From a virus: a DNA stretch of 34,860 nucleotides. The stretch spans positions 1 to 34,860 of the IMG/VR virus record IMGVR_UViG_3300035698_015959. The stretch is one strand, 5' to 3'. The position numbers and the translations under genes are program-made. Under the pieces are notes generated by a model. The model did not search any database and was not told where the DNA came from. It saw only the letters and a program-made list of their open reading frames with translations. Below, in pieces: positions 25,862 through 32,993 of the stretch (the stretch's first letter is position 1; each line of letters opens with the position of its first letter).

Positions 25862-26681
25862 CAACTTCTTCTTTGATTATAAAGCCAAGAAGTCGCCTCG
25901 CTTCCTTCATGGCAGGTTGTTCGACATGAACCTTACCTTTGATCTTCGGGGGCTTTGTGACATACTTCCATATAAACCAAGTTACAGCCTGAACCTGTTG
26001 TGGGGTAAGCCCTACGAGGTCAGCAACTTTTCTGTAATCATAGATGATGGCTTTACGTTCATTTTTGTTTGGGCTCTTCATGTTTTTGAGTGGCGTTTTG
26101 ATGCCTCTCCAAACATTGATGGCGTGTCCATCAAGAACGAGTTCACGTTCAACCCTATCTGGATTTTCGAGGGAGTGAAAGAACACAGAGACCTTAGGCC
26201 CCTTGACAATGCTTAGGTCGCCAGTCTCAAGGATCTTCATGGCCTTATTCTGGTTGGTCTTGTATGCGGGAATCTTGTCCCAAAACTGGTAACCTTCTGC
26301 GCCACCTAGATGCATCCAATTATCGAGGATACGTGAGGCAGCGAGTAGGTTCATCTTCCAACCTAGATTTGGACTCAAGACTGCACAGACGGCTGCTGCA
26401 ACAGATGTGTCGATACCATACTTGCTTGCAAGTTCAGAGACGTGACCGTGAGCATATTGATACCAGTTGCTCCAGTAGTCAATCTCTTCCTTAGACGCTT
26501 TCTTGAGAGTCGCCAAAATATTGTGGTAACCCTCGTTTTTGAAGAGGTTCATTGTCCCGTGAGGAATTTTCTTCCTGGTGGGTTCGTTCATGACGTAGTC
26601 AAGGCCAAGAGCCTTTTCGCCGTAGTCTTCCTCATCTTGTTCGTTGAGGAGCGATTCTAAAAGTTGGTCAAGTGACATCAT
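25842..26681 (-). CDS. DUF7178-like phage protein with short N-terminal tag
   Basis: The frame is open further upstream, but ATG at 26681 (or 26678) is the sensible start because it begins MSLDQLLESLLNEQ, a short helix with LNE like the cargo peptides. The body matches what I remember of DUF7178: VAAAVCAVLSPNLGW, then NQNKAMKIL, GPKVSVFF, LDGHAINVWRG and LTPQQVQAVTWFIW. The function is unknown; the helical layout loosely recalls DNA glycosylases. The C-terminal IIKEEVAKLLNL is again an amphipathic helix. It is convergent with the HNH gene and divergent from the ParB-like gene at 26751. Confidence 0.7.
   Translation of the reverse strand: MMSLDQLLESLLNEQDEEDYGEKALGLDYVMNEPTRKKIPHGTMNLFKNEGYHNILATLKKASKEEIDYWSNWYQYAHGHVSELASKYGIDTSVAAAVCAVLSPNLGWKMNLLAASRILDNWMHLGGAEGYQFWDKIPAYKTNQNKAMKILETGDLSIVKGPKVSVFFHSLENPDRVERELVLDGHAINVWRGIKTPLKNMKSPNKNERKAIIYDYRKVADLVGLTPQQVQAVTWFIWKYVTKPPKIKGKVHVEQPAMKEARRLLGFIIKEEVAKLLNL
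25869..25985. repeat. 117-base direct repeat of 24942-25058
   Basis: This stretch and 24942-25058 align without gaps over 117 bases with about 12 mismatches counted by eye. Both encode the same part of the DUF7178-like C-terminus on the minus strand. The two copies flank the HNH gene and could recombine to delete it. Confidence 0.9.
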
Positions 26682-26750
26682 TGTGTGGTTAAATATAGAA
26701 AGGCGGCAACTTTCTTGGTCCAAATGGGTATTTAGGAAGGTGGGAACCAA

Positions 26751-27098
26751 ATGCTGACTAGAACCGCAAAAATTCCAAATGTCACTGTGCACCCTGATAG
26801 TGACTGGCCAGGCTATATTGGGATTCAAGGCGGACGTGCGGGCGCATGGGCTGGCGAAGTGCATACGACACAAAAGTCTGTAGACTCAGAAAAAATTGGG
26901 CGTTTCGTTGAACTACTCGAAAACAACAAATCCCTCAACCCAATAGAGGTATTTCAGCACAAGCGTCAGGTTTGGATTGTGGATGGTCACCACCGTCTAG
27001 CAGCTTACCGAATTGTCGACCCAAGCAAGCCTGTGCCTGTATGGGTTTATAAAACAGGAAGAGGGGGGGGGACTACGTGCCACCTCCAAAGTTTGTAA
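26751..27098 (+). CDS. ParB-like domain protein, possibly fused to the next gene through a G tract
   Basis: The middle reads FVELLENNKSLNPIEVF, then VWIVDGHHRLAAYRI and VPVWVY, the ParB/sulfiredoxin-like core with its DGHHR motif. The start has AGGAAGG ahead of it. In the sequence as given, the frame leaves a run of nine G and ends with an unnatural tail (TTCHLQSL). One more G, or two fewer, would join it to the ADP-ribosyltransferase-like frame at 27077, giving one protein of about 430 aa. Such ParB-like domains occur in phages beside or fused to toxin-like enzymes. Role here unknown. Confidence 0.7.
   Translation: MLTRTAKIPNVTVHPDSDWPGYIGIQGGRAGAWAGEVHTTQKSVDSEKIGRFVELLENNKSLNPIEVFQHKRQVWIVDGHHRLAAYRIVDPSKPVPVWVYKTGRGGGTTCHLQSL
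27063..27071 (+). repeat. Run of nine G at a reading-frame junction
   Basis: Nine consecutive G occupy the exact place where the ParB-like frame would have to shift into the ADP-ribosyltransferase-like frame. Lengths of 7 or 10 G fuse the frames; 8 or 9 G stop shortly after. Confidence 0.95.
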
Positions 27099-28030
27099 GT
27101 GAAATGAAGACCAACGACAACCTAGAGTCTCTACTTGAAGCAATCTCGGCTGGCTCCTATGAGAAGATTGCGGGTGCTAAGCCAAACGACATTCTTACAG
27201 TATACCACGGCACCTCCCTGTCACGGATACAAGAATTGATCAATGGCTTTGATGCCACACAAGTACGGGGCAGAGATTATGGTGGACCGAGGCACAGAGG
27301 CCTGTTCGTCACTCCAGATTTTGAAGTGGCGAAAAAGTTCGGTGACGGAACCATATTGGAATTGAAAGTGTACGCCAAGTTCATCCACGGAACTGATTAC
27401 TCGGGCGTAACTGGCCGAGAAGAGCGGAAGCTAAAAGGTGATGATGCTCTTGACTGGGTTAAAAACAAGTTCCCCAACTCCTTCAGGCCCTGGATGTCTT
27501 TTGGGATGCTTGAGCCGAGCAATGAGCCGCAAGGTCTTTTAATTGGTGTTGTTAAGCCTGCACAGATTACACGTGTCTGGACTTTTGACCGCAAGGAAAA
27601 TAAATACACCGAACATACCCGTGAGGAGTTCCTCAAGTCGGGCATATCCTATAACGCAAGCTACAGAGGTGGCAAAGCGGAGTACGAATATGTACATGAT
27701 GCAGGTGTTGACTTGTCTGACCCGCAGTTAAAGCTTAACGACTTCATTCATGCGCTTGCTGAATATGAACAAGGCGAACCAGAAAAGTATCTTAAGATGT
27801 TTAAGTTCTACGCCGAGAACTTGCCCGAACGCATGAAAGAAAAGCTTGAGAACATCGCAATCGGAGGTTCCAAGCTTGGCCCATTAGCGGTCAAAAACAT
27901 CTCGAAAGAACTTCTTGCACTTGTGAGTGTGAATGAAGCCACCGCCTCTCTTGAACCGCTTTTGGAATATTTGCTTTTTGAAGCACGGACAAACACTGAT
28001 AAAACCCTAGAGGGGGTTTTAGAAGATTGA
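27077..28030 (+). CDS. ADP-ribosyltransferase-like protein
   Basis: The open frame begins at a GTG. The G tract may act as ribosome-binding site, or the frame may be the second half of a fusion. Residues 41-57 read TVYHGTSLSRIQELING and 75-88 read GLFVTPDFEVAKKF, followed by strands TILELKVYAKF and GLLIGVVKPAQITRVW. This order is typical of the ADP-ribosyltransferase fold, with the YHGT strand lining the NAD pocket. A Glu equivalent is not certain. The C-terminal third is helical and ends with SLEPLLEYLLFEA, and near the N-terminus lies NLESLLEAI, both similar to short cargo helices. It is most likely a virion or early host-modifying enzyme like T4 Alt. Target unknown. Confidence 0.62.
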   Translation: MPPPKFVSEMKTNDNLESLLEAISAGSYEKIAGAKPNDILTVYHGTSLSRIQELINGFDATQVRGRDYGGPRHRGLFVTPDFEVAKKFGDGTILELKVYAKFIHGTDYSGVTGREERKLKGDDALDWVKNKFPNSFRPWMSFGMLEPSNEPQGLLIGVVKPAQITRVWTFDRKENKYTEHTREEFLKSGISYNASYRGGKAEYEYVHDAGVDLSDPQLKLNDFIHALAEYEQGEPEKYLKMFKFYAENLPERMKEKLENIAIGGSKLGPLAVKNISKELLALVSVNEATASLEPLLEYLLFEARTNTDKTLEGVLED

Positions 28031-28052
28031 GTAGAGCGAGGAATCAAGGTTG

Positions 28053-28544
28053 ATGAAGGGCCGCATTGGTTCCCACCTAGGACCTAGGGAACTGTTCCGA
28101 TACAGAGAGTTTCACAGGGACTCAAGACCAGATCTCCAGAAGTCCATGAGTGAGAAGGGGTTTGACCCAGAGCACCCAATTCAAATGATCTTTGGCAAGA
28201 ATGGTGTTGCTATGGTCGGCGAGGGTAACCATCGCTTGAAGACTGCTATCCAACTCAAAATCCCCAAAGTCCCTGTGATATTTCATTTCCGTGAATCCAT
28301 CGAAAAACATGGCGATGTCGAGAGTGAATACACACAGATAAGGGATAGAGAACTTCTCCGCAAGCAGCAAAAGGAGAGACAAACTGCGGCATACAACAGA
28401 AAACACGGCATTGATAAAGACCGTGAGCAGCGTCAGGAACGTGAGAGGCTTGACCGTGAAGCTATGTCACCTGAGGAGCGTGAACGGGCTGAGCGTGAAA
28501 AAGAAGCCTCGGTTGATGAGTTAATGAGTCTTTTCAACTACTAG
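28053..28544 (+). CDS. ParB-like domain protein with charged helical tail
   Basis: The ATG at 28053 is preferred over the adjoining TTG at 28050. Residues 28-75 read DLQKSMSEKGFDPEHPIQMI and VGEGNHRLKTAIQL, then KVPVIF, which is the ParB/sulfiredoxin-like core with the GNHR motif. The C-terminal 70 residues are an Arg/Glu-rich single helix (RQERERLDREAMSPEERERA), ending SVDELMSLFNY. It lies 22 bases after the ADP-ribosyltransferase-like gene in the same direction and is probably in the same operon. A second ParB-like protein so close to the first suggests paired roles in the payload, but activity is unknown. Confidence 0.7.
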   Translation: MKGRIGSHLGPRELFRYREFHRDSRPDLQKSMSEKGFDPEHPIQMIFGKNGVAMVGEGNHRLKTAIQLKIPKVPVIFHFRESIEKHGDVESEYTQIRDRELLRKQQKERQTAAYNRKHGIDKDREQRQERERLDREAMSPEERERAEREKEASVDELMSLFNY

Positions 28545-28561
28545 TTAGAAACAGAGGGAAT

Positions 28562-28924
28562 ATGACTACAAAAAAACGGTGGCAGAGATTAGCAGGTATC
28601 TTAACGGAAACGGAGAATGTTTCTTCCAATCTAAGGGAGTCCGTTCCTGAGGAACATGGATTCAATCAGTACCTTAACCAAAAAAACAATAAATTATCAC
28701 AAGATGAGTTCATCGGCCATCGAAACTATTTAAAAGTAGCTGCGCCTGTGATAAAAAAGATCGAACAACTTCAGGGTTCATACTTCAATAACAGAAGACG
28801 TTTCACCGCCGAAGAAGAAGAATTGCTTAATGATGCTTTGAGAGTCCTGAGAAGGAGCTTGGTGCCATTAGCACTGATAGAAAAAGAAGAAGAGGAACCA
28901 ATCGTCCTCTTAGGAGATATGTGA
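28562..28924 (+). CDS. Tag B protein of unknown function, 120 aa
   Basis: The protein starts MTTKKRWQRLAGILTETE, an unbroken tag B with an ITE-type (LTE) site, preceded by AGAGGG. The rest is helical and charged (AAPVIKKIEQLQGSYFNN; EEEELLNDALRVLRRSL) with an acidic end. No known fold is recognised. It is followed after 7 bases by the tagged Dps-like gene, so the two are co-expressed and likely share a destination. Confidence 0.72.
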   Translation: MTTKKRWQRLAGILTETENVSSNLRESVPEEHGFNQYLNQKNNKLSQDEFIGHRNYLKVAAPVIKKIEQLQGSYFNNRRRFTAEEEELLNDALRVLRRSLVPLALIEKEEEEPIVLLGDM

Positions 28925-28931
28925 GCAAATA

Positions 28932-29522
28932 ATGGTAACTACAAAAGCAAGGCTACAGAAACTAGCAGGCATCATAAACGAGTCTACAAACGAGTCACTT
29001 CAAGAGATGCTTAATGAGCAAGCTCGTGTGTTTGACGATTCAGCAAAAGAACTCATCTTTGAAGTTCCAGCCTGGCTTAGGGCCATTCACCTTTGGTTCC
29101 ATTCGGCTCACCACGTAACACGTGGACCAAACTTTGCTGGCGATCACGTGGAGCTGTATGGCAGGATCTACGAGGAAGTCCAGGCAGAAGTTGATGGTGT
29201 CATCGAGAAGGCTGTTGGTGTCACTGGAGGGCAAGACATGGCTTGTCCAATGTGCCTAACCAAGCACGCAATGAAAATCATGGAACGATACCACTCACCA
29301 GTTGAACTAAAATCTTCTGACATCGCCAAAGAAGGCCTCCGTATGATTGAGGACTATTTGATTTTTCTTAACAGAACATTCAAAGAGTTGGACGCCAAGG
29401 GTATGCTTTCTCTTGGAATGAACGACCAGTGGGCTGCCTCAGCTAACACCCATGAAACCTATGCCTACCTTCTCGGACAAAGAGTGAGAGCCCCGAACGA
29501 CACTGTTCAAAAGATGATGTAG
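28932..29522 (+). CDS. Dps-like ferritin-fold protein with N-terminal tag B
   Basis: After tag B (KARLQKLAGIINESTNE, residues 5-21) and a second short helix (LQEMLNEQ), a Dps-like four-helix domain follows. The key stretch, residues 51-100, aligns with E. coli Dps: SAHHVTRGPNF for QAHWNMRGANF, DHVEL for VHEML, and EVDGVIEKAV for HLDTMAERAV. The ferroxidase ligands are thus present as His60, His72, Asp88 and Glu92. Dps proteins form 12-subunit shells, oxidise iron and shield DNA from peroxide. A tagged copy in a phage head region suggests packaging with the genome or delivery to the host. A CPMC pair at about 105-108 is unusual for Dps. Confidence 0.75.
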   Translation: MVTTKARLQKLAGIINESTNESLQEMLNEQARVFDDSAKELIFEVPAWLRAIHLWFHSAHHVTRGPNFAGDHVELYGRIYEEVQAEVDGVIEKAVGVTGGQDMACPMCLTKHAMKIMERYHSPVELKSSDIAKEGLRMIEDYLIFLNRTFKELDAKGMLSLGMNDQWAASANTHETYAYLLGQRVRAPNDTVQKMM

Positions 29523-29525
29523 GAT

Positions 29526-29897
29526 ATGAGCCTTCAGGCCATCAGAGACGAATATGGAGACATCCTTAAAAAATGGAGTGTCTTTGAGTATGATAACGAG
29601 ATTCGTGTATCCCTTGTTGTAATTGACCAAGAGCAGCGTGGTAAGGGGTACGGTCGTGAAATATTCAAAGCTATCAACTCATACGCCGACTCGACTGGCA
29701 AAGCCATTACACTGACACCCGACTCTTCATTTGGCACAACTAGATCTACTCTCATCCGTTTCTATAAGTCACTTGGCTTTGTCGTAAATAAGGGCAAGAA
29801 CAAGGACTACGAAATCTCTGACCTGATGTACCGCAGGCCCAAAGGCCTGCAAGAGATGATTTTTAGACTAATCGATGAAGCTCTAAGTGAGCTATGA
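29526..29897 (+). CDS. GNAT-family acetyltransferase with C-terminal cargo-like helix
   Basis: The acetyl-CoA loop QRGKGYG lies at residues 37-43, preceded by the strand IRVSLVVID and followed by a helix, then ALTLTP-like strand ITLTPDSS and FYKSLGFVV, the standard GNAT order in a short domain. The last 16 residues, GLQEMIFRLIDEALSE followed by Leu, form an amphipathic helix with LSE that resembles tag A placed at the C-terminus. The ATG follows the Dps-like stop by three bases with AGGAT as ribosome-binding site. Substrate unknown; host protein acetylation is conceivable. Confidence 0.75.
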   Translation: MSLQAIRDEYGDILKKWSVFEYDNEIRVSLVVIDQEQRGKGYGREIFKAINSYADSTGKAITLTPDSSFGTTRSTLIRFYKSLGFVVNKGKNKDYEISDLMYRRPKGLQEMIFRLIDEALSEL

Positions 29898-29930
29898 ATA
29901 TTAACGTGTGTATGAGTTCGTGCGCTTAGT

Positions 29931-30632
29931 CTAATCACGCCGAATGAACACAGTGTTGCAAATGTCCTGATGAAGCTGTTTATAGCCTGTATTGAGGATC
30001 TGCTCACGTAGGTTCTGGTATTTCGCCACAGTTTCAGGGAATTTCTTAAAATCGGGGTGAACATCTGCCATCTCAACCATTAACATCTTTGGCTTCCACT
30101 TCGCCAGGTCAAAGCCTTTGAAAACTTCTATTTCGTGTCCTTCTACATCTATAGACATCACGTCAATGTTGCCTGGCGCAAATCCTTCTTCTATAAGAAT
30201 AGTATCCAGTTTATCCTGCATTACCTCGTTAGATTTCGTCATCTGTGCAGTCCAACTTATTTGTTTGCTTGCTTCAACGTATTCGGAGTTTACAGTCGCA
30301 CCATGACCTTCCCCAAATACTGACACGGTCTTCTTCTCGGCTCCAGCAGCTTTGTTGACTACTTTTACTCCCTGGTTATACTCGTGGTTTCGCATACAAA
30401 TGTAAGCCGATTTTTTGTTTGGCTCCACGCAAAGCCCTTTCCAGCCGAGGTCAGCCAGCGGTGTCATAATTCCACAGTCAATCCCGTTTGAAGCTCCTAC
30501 CTCAACAAAAGTTCCGTTTCTGGTTTTGCCGAATAGTGATGTGAACAGATAGTCTAACTTCTGTTGTCGCTCGCCCTGGTCCTTAACATCCCAAAACAAT
30601 TGGGTGTGACCTCGATGCCATTTATAGAACAT
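29931..30632 (-). CDS. FkbM-family SAM methyltransferase
   Basis: Motif I FVEVGASNG is at residues 42-50 and CVEPN at 68-72. The FkbM signature DVMSIDVEGHEIEVFKGFD is at 157-175. Length (233 aa) is normal for the family, whose members O-methylate sugars or small molecules. The start has AAGGAG six bases upstream and lies two bases after the DUF192 gene stop, so the two minus-strand genes form an operon opposed to the surrounding genes. No cargo tag is seen. A role in modifying a surface glycan or a virion glycan is possible but unproven. Confidence 0.85.
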   Translation of the reverse strand: MFYKWHRGHTQLFWDVKDQGERQQKLDYLFTSLFGKTRNGTFVEVGASNGIDCGIMTPLADLGWKGLCVEPNKKSAYICMRNHEYNQGVKVVNKAAGAEKKTVSVFGEGHGATVNSEYVEASKQISWTAQMTKSNEVMQDKLDTILIEEGFAPGNIDVMSIDVEGHEIEVFKGFDLAKWKPKMLMVEMADVHPDFKKFPETVAKYQNLREQILNTGYKQLHQDICNTVFIRRD

Positions 30633-30634
30633 GT

Positions 30635-30994
30635 TTACTCCTTGATTAATTGGAGTCTACAACTGTCCTTGTCGATAGTATCAATCCAACTTGGGTCAAC
30701 CTCAAGGACAAATTTACAAGGAGGAGTTGAGTACACCTTCCTGGTGCCTTGAACCATCACAAATGAACAGACAAGCTCTCCATCAGCACTGAATCCGAGA
30801 AGACCAAGGTCGCATGGCACATTGCGCATATGGAAGGCTCGTTGTCTCTCATCCGACCAAAGGAAAAGCATGCCCGAATGAGGGCCAGGTCCCATTTTGT
30901 GATGCTGATAACCTTGGGCGTGCTCCTTGGGTGTTCTAAGAACCTGTACACGGAGCGGTTCCCCATTCAAAACAATATGCCAATGTTTGTCCAT
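30635..30994 (-). CDS. DUF192 family protein
   Basis: The pattern is typical of DUF192: a first strand pair (HIVLNGEPLRVQVLRTP), a GYQHHKMGPGPHSGMLFLW segment, an FHMRNVPCDLGLLGF stretch in place of the usual F-W-M-K-N-T block, and a final YSTPPCKFVLEVD. The family is widespread, usually secreted in bacteria, and of unknown biochemical role. Here there is no signal peptide. Its stop is two bases from the FkbM methyltransferase start. A truncated paralogue lies at 33119-33287 and shares the CCTAATTA word just upstream of the start. Confidence 0.78.
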   Translation of the reverse strand: MDKHWHIVLNGEPLRVQVLRTPKEHAQGYQHHKMGPGPHSGMLFLWSDERQRAFHMRNVPCDLGLLGFSADGELVCSFVMVQGTRKVYSTPPCKFVLEVDPSWIDTIDKDSCRLQLIKE

Positions 30995-31023
30995 GTGAAT
31001 AATTAGGCAAGGATGGTCACTAA

Positions 31024-32220
31024 ATGTCGAAGCACGAGCAACTCATAGCCCTAATCGAAGAAGAAGTTAAAAGGTCGTTGAATGAGCAGGCTGCCGAGGC
31101 CCCAGCAGACGCTCCTTTTGGGAAGTACCTTTGGGCTGAACCAAGTGATGAACCCGAGTCCTTGGGTAGGAATGGAATCCGAAGAGACAAAGCTAAAGAA
31201 CCGAACACAGAGGCCGAGAACCTTTTTTTGGATGCCTATCTTAGCCTGGTTGTTGACAACAGTGGAGACAGGTTCGCTAAATTCGCTAAGTCTGTGCTCG
31301 ACCCATTAAAACAAAGTGGCCTATACAACAAGTATGTTCAACCACCGAAAGGTCCGCTGTATCGTGGAATGAAGGTTACTCCAAGAGTGGCAGCAAAACT
31401 TTTACGCCTTCCCTATTCTGAATTTATGGTTGAAACAAACAGAGCCTGGTATGTCGAAGGAGGTGGCGTAGTCCCAGTCAAGGGTGGCAAGGCCATGTCC
31501 TGGTCAACCGACCCTGAAGTTGCATTTAACTTTGCAGTTGATAGTCAATGGGGGGACGACCATGGTGTTGCAATTCTGTTTGTTGCCAGCCCTGATGACG
31601 GGGGGAATTTCTATCTAAACCCTACCGAACTTCTAAATAAGTTTGACCTTGGCCGACTATCAAGTCTTATCCCTGAAGAAAAGGAAGTGGTGTCGATTGG
31701 TCCAGTTCCCTTTAGAGAGGCTGCCTTTCTGTCATTCGAACCTGATAAGTCCAATGTGTTTGACGATTATGCATACACGAACAAATATGCCAAAAAAACA
31801 TTTCGCATACTAAAACAGCAGCTAGAGTCACGTGCCACTAACCACAAAAAGTTCCAGAGCGAAAACTTTGTGAACAAAGTCGTTAAGTCTTTGGCCGATG
31901 ATTTGGTCAAACGTGCTATCGACGAACACCCAATCTATCAACAGATACGACCTGTTGATGTCAAGAGCATAAAAAATATTGCAGTCGACGAACTCAGCGC
32001 AGTTCTTTCTAACGAGCTGATAGATTGGGGTCACAGAGGGTACGGAGAGGTTTCTGTCTTTGTTGATGAAAATGAAGGAAAAATCCAGGAAGCAGTACAT
32101 GAAACTTTATCTGAGATGGCCGAGCGCATCCTTGAACTAGCCTCAGATGATAGTAATTACAGAAAGAGTAATTTCCTCGAAGCACTTGGTGTCGCTATCA
32201 GAAACAAAAAGAAGAAGTAG
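31024..32220 (+). CDS. R-S-E class mono-ADP-ribosyltransferase with N-terminal tag
   Basis: The first 21 residues (SKHEQLIALIEEEVKRSLNE after Met) resemble tag A and end in LNE. The catalytic domain has LYRGMKV with Arg114, MSWSTDPEVAFNFA with the Ser-Trp-Ser-Thr motif at 159-162, and EKEVVSIGP with Glu219-x-Glu221. This is the Arg, STS and ExE set of arginine-specific ADP-ribosyltransferases such as T4 Alt and ModA. The C-terminal 150 residues are a separate helical domain with no known match. T4 Alt is packaged in the head and modifies host RNA polymerase after injection. This protein is a good functional counterpart, though its target is unknown. Confidence 0.8.
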   Translation: MSKHEQLIALIEEEVKRSLNEQAAEAPADAPFGKYLWAEPSDEPESLGRNGIRRDKAKEPNTEAENLFLDAYLSLVVDNSGDRFAKFAKSVLDPLKQSGLYNKYVQPPKGPLYRGMKVTPRVAAKLLRLPYSEFMVETNRAWYVEGGGVVPVKGGKAMSWSTDPEVAFNFAVDSQWGDDHGVAILFVASPDDGGNFYLNPTELLNKFDLGRLSSLIPEEKEVVSIGPVPFREAAFLSFEPDKSNVFDDYAYTNKYAKKTFRILKQQLESRATNHKKFQSENFVNKVVKSLADDLVKRAIDEHPIYQQIRPVDVKSIKNIAVDELSAVLSNELIDWGHRGYGEVSVFVDENEGKIQEAVHETLSEMAERILELASDDSNYRKSNFLEALGVAIRNKKKK

Positions 32221-32238
32221 TAGCTGTCTGACAACCAG

Positions 32239-32360
32239 GTGTTTTCAATACGACAGATGCTGTTGGCCGAGCAAGCCGAGCAGGAGCACAGGATGAGGTT
32301 GACAGCCTTATGAGGCTGAGGTCTGCGGTCTGGGCCGCTATGCACAGAACATCGAATTAG
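32239..32360 (+). pseudogene. Possible frameshifted small gene remnant
   Basis: Between the ADP-ribosyltransferase gene and the repeated promoter, two short open stretches read protein-like if one frameshift is allowed near 32285-32295: FSIRQMLLAEQAEQE in one frame and DEVDSLMRLRSAVWAAMH in another. The first part resembles the short cargo helices. Evidence is weak; the stretch may be plain spacer. Confidence 0.25.
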
Positions 32361-32365
32361 TTCAT

Positions 32366-32409
32366 TATGGGGTTCACTTGTGGGCCCTATTGTGCTATAA
32401 TTGGAGAAT
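32366..32409 (+). promoter_or_regulatory. Sigma70-like promoter, copy 1 of a 44-base repeat
   Basis: A perfect TATAAT at 32396-32401 lies 17 bases after TTCACT (32373-32378, four of six matches to TTGACA). The 44-base stretch recurs at 32927-32970 with six mismatches, and the TATAAT is unchanged. It leads directly into the small zinc-ribbon gene at 32408. With GGAG only two bases before the ATG, the transcript would have a very short leader. Confidence 0.55.
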
Positions 32410-32539
32410 GGATGAAATGGAAGAAACGGTTTGCTGCAAGTTCTGTAACGAAGAGTGTGATGTCTCCGAAGCACATGTGCATCAAGAGGAATATGTGGGG
32501 GAGTGCTGCTGGGATGAGCGTCTGCGAATGACAGATTAG
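32408..32539 (+). CDS. Small Cys-rich (zinc-ribbon-like) protein, 43 aa
   Basis: The ATG follows a perfect -10 box by six bases. The product contains CCKFCNEEC, two His and a CC pair, enough for one zinc site, and ends WDERLRMTD. It is too short for a known family assignment. GGAG overlaps the region just before the start. The tight link to the duplicated promoter makes it more credible than a random short frame. Confidence 0.5.
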   Translation: MDEMEETVCCKFCNEECDVSEAHVHQEEYVGECCWDERLRMTD

Positions 32540-32917
32540 CTATCTGAATGCATGAACTAGTTCCGCAGATACACTGGAATTCCCGACATAAATCCACTCA
32601 CGTTCCTGGAGGGAATTTGAAGGGTCGATAGGTTTGACGATCCAAGTAACCTTGTGCCTGGCTAACGCCTGTCGAACCTCTTGCAACTCATACCAATCTA
32701 ATTCACCAACGACATCCCCTGCGTCAGGCACACCGAGTTGACCCAACTGTTTAGCGAGATCTAGATCGTCGGATGCAACTAGCTTTTTCCCCGAAGGATT
32801 TTCAACCTTGAAGATGTGTCGGCCCGAACCATACATACGTGCAACTTCAATATCTTCAGCCCAATAGGAGCCGTAGCCGAGCCAAGGGTCAAGTGTCTGC
32901 ACCATTCTGAAAAGCAT
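32540..32917 (-). CDS. ADP-ribosyltransferase-like protein, perhaps lacking its front end
   Basis: The visible domain reads LFRMVQTLDPWLGYGSYWAE, then EVARMYGSGRHIFKVENP, and ends with EREWIYVG, a layout like the compact ADP-ribosyltransferase-like domains of phage cargo proteins. The frame opens only ten bases from the second promoter repeat copy, and no ribosome-binding site precedes the ATG. An upstream part may have been lost when the repeat was inserted. The length of 125 aa could still be a complete minimal domain. Function unknown. Confidence 0.5.
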   Translation of the reverse strand: MLFRMVQTLDPWLGYGSYWAEDIEVARMYGSGRHIFKVENPSGKKLVASDDLDLAKQLGQLGVPDAGDVVGELDWYELQEVRQALARHKVTWIVKPIDPSNSLQEREWIYVGNSSVSAELVHAFR

Positions 32918-32926
32918 GATCGTAAG

Positions 32927-32970
32927 TATGGGGTTCCCTTGTAGACCCCATTATGTTATAATTGGAGAAT
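32927..32970 (+). promoter_or_regulatory. Sigma70-like promoter, copy 2 of the 44-base repeat
   Basis: TATAAT at 32957-32962 is spaced 17 bases from TTCCCT. The stretch matches 38 of 44 bases of the copy at 32366-32409. It precedes the 32994 gene by 23 bases. The variable positions all lie outside the -10 box and its flank. Confidence 0.5.
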
Positions 32971-32993
32971 AGAGAAAGAAGACGAGGTTCCTG

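Noticed and set aside
32157-32597. Minus-strand 146-aa frame across 32157-32597
   Set aside because: It runs through the end of the ADP-ribosyltransferase gene, the promoter repeat and the zinc-ribbon gene in antisense, with no start site or domain.
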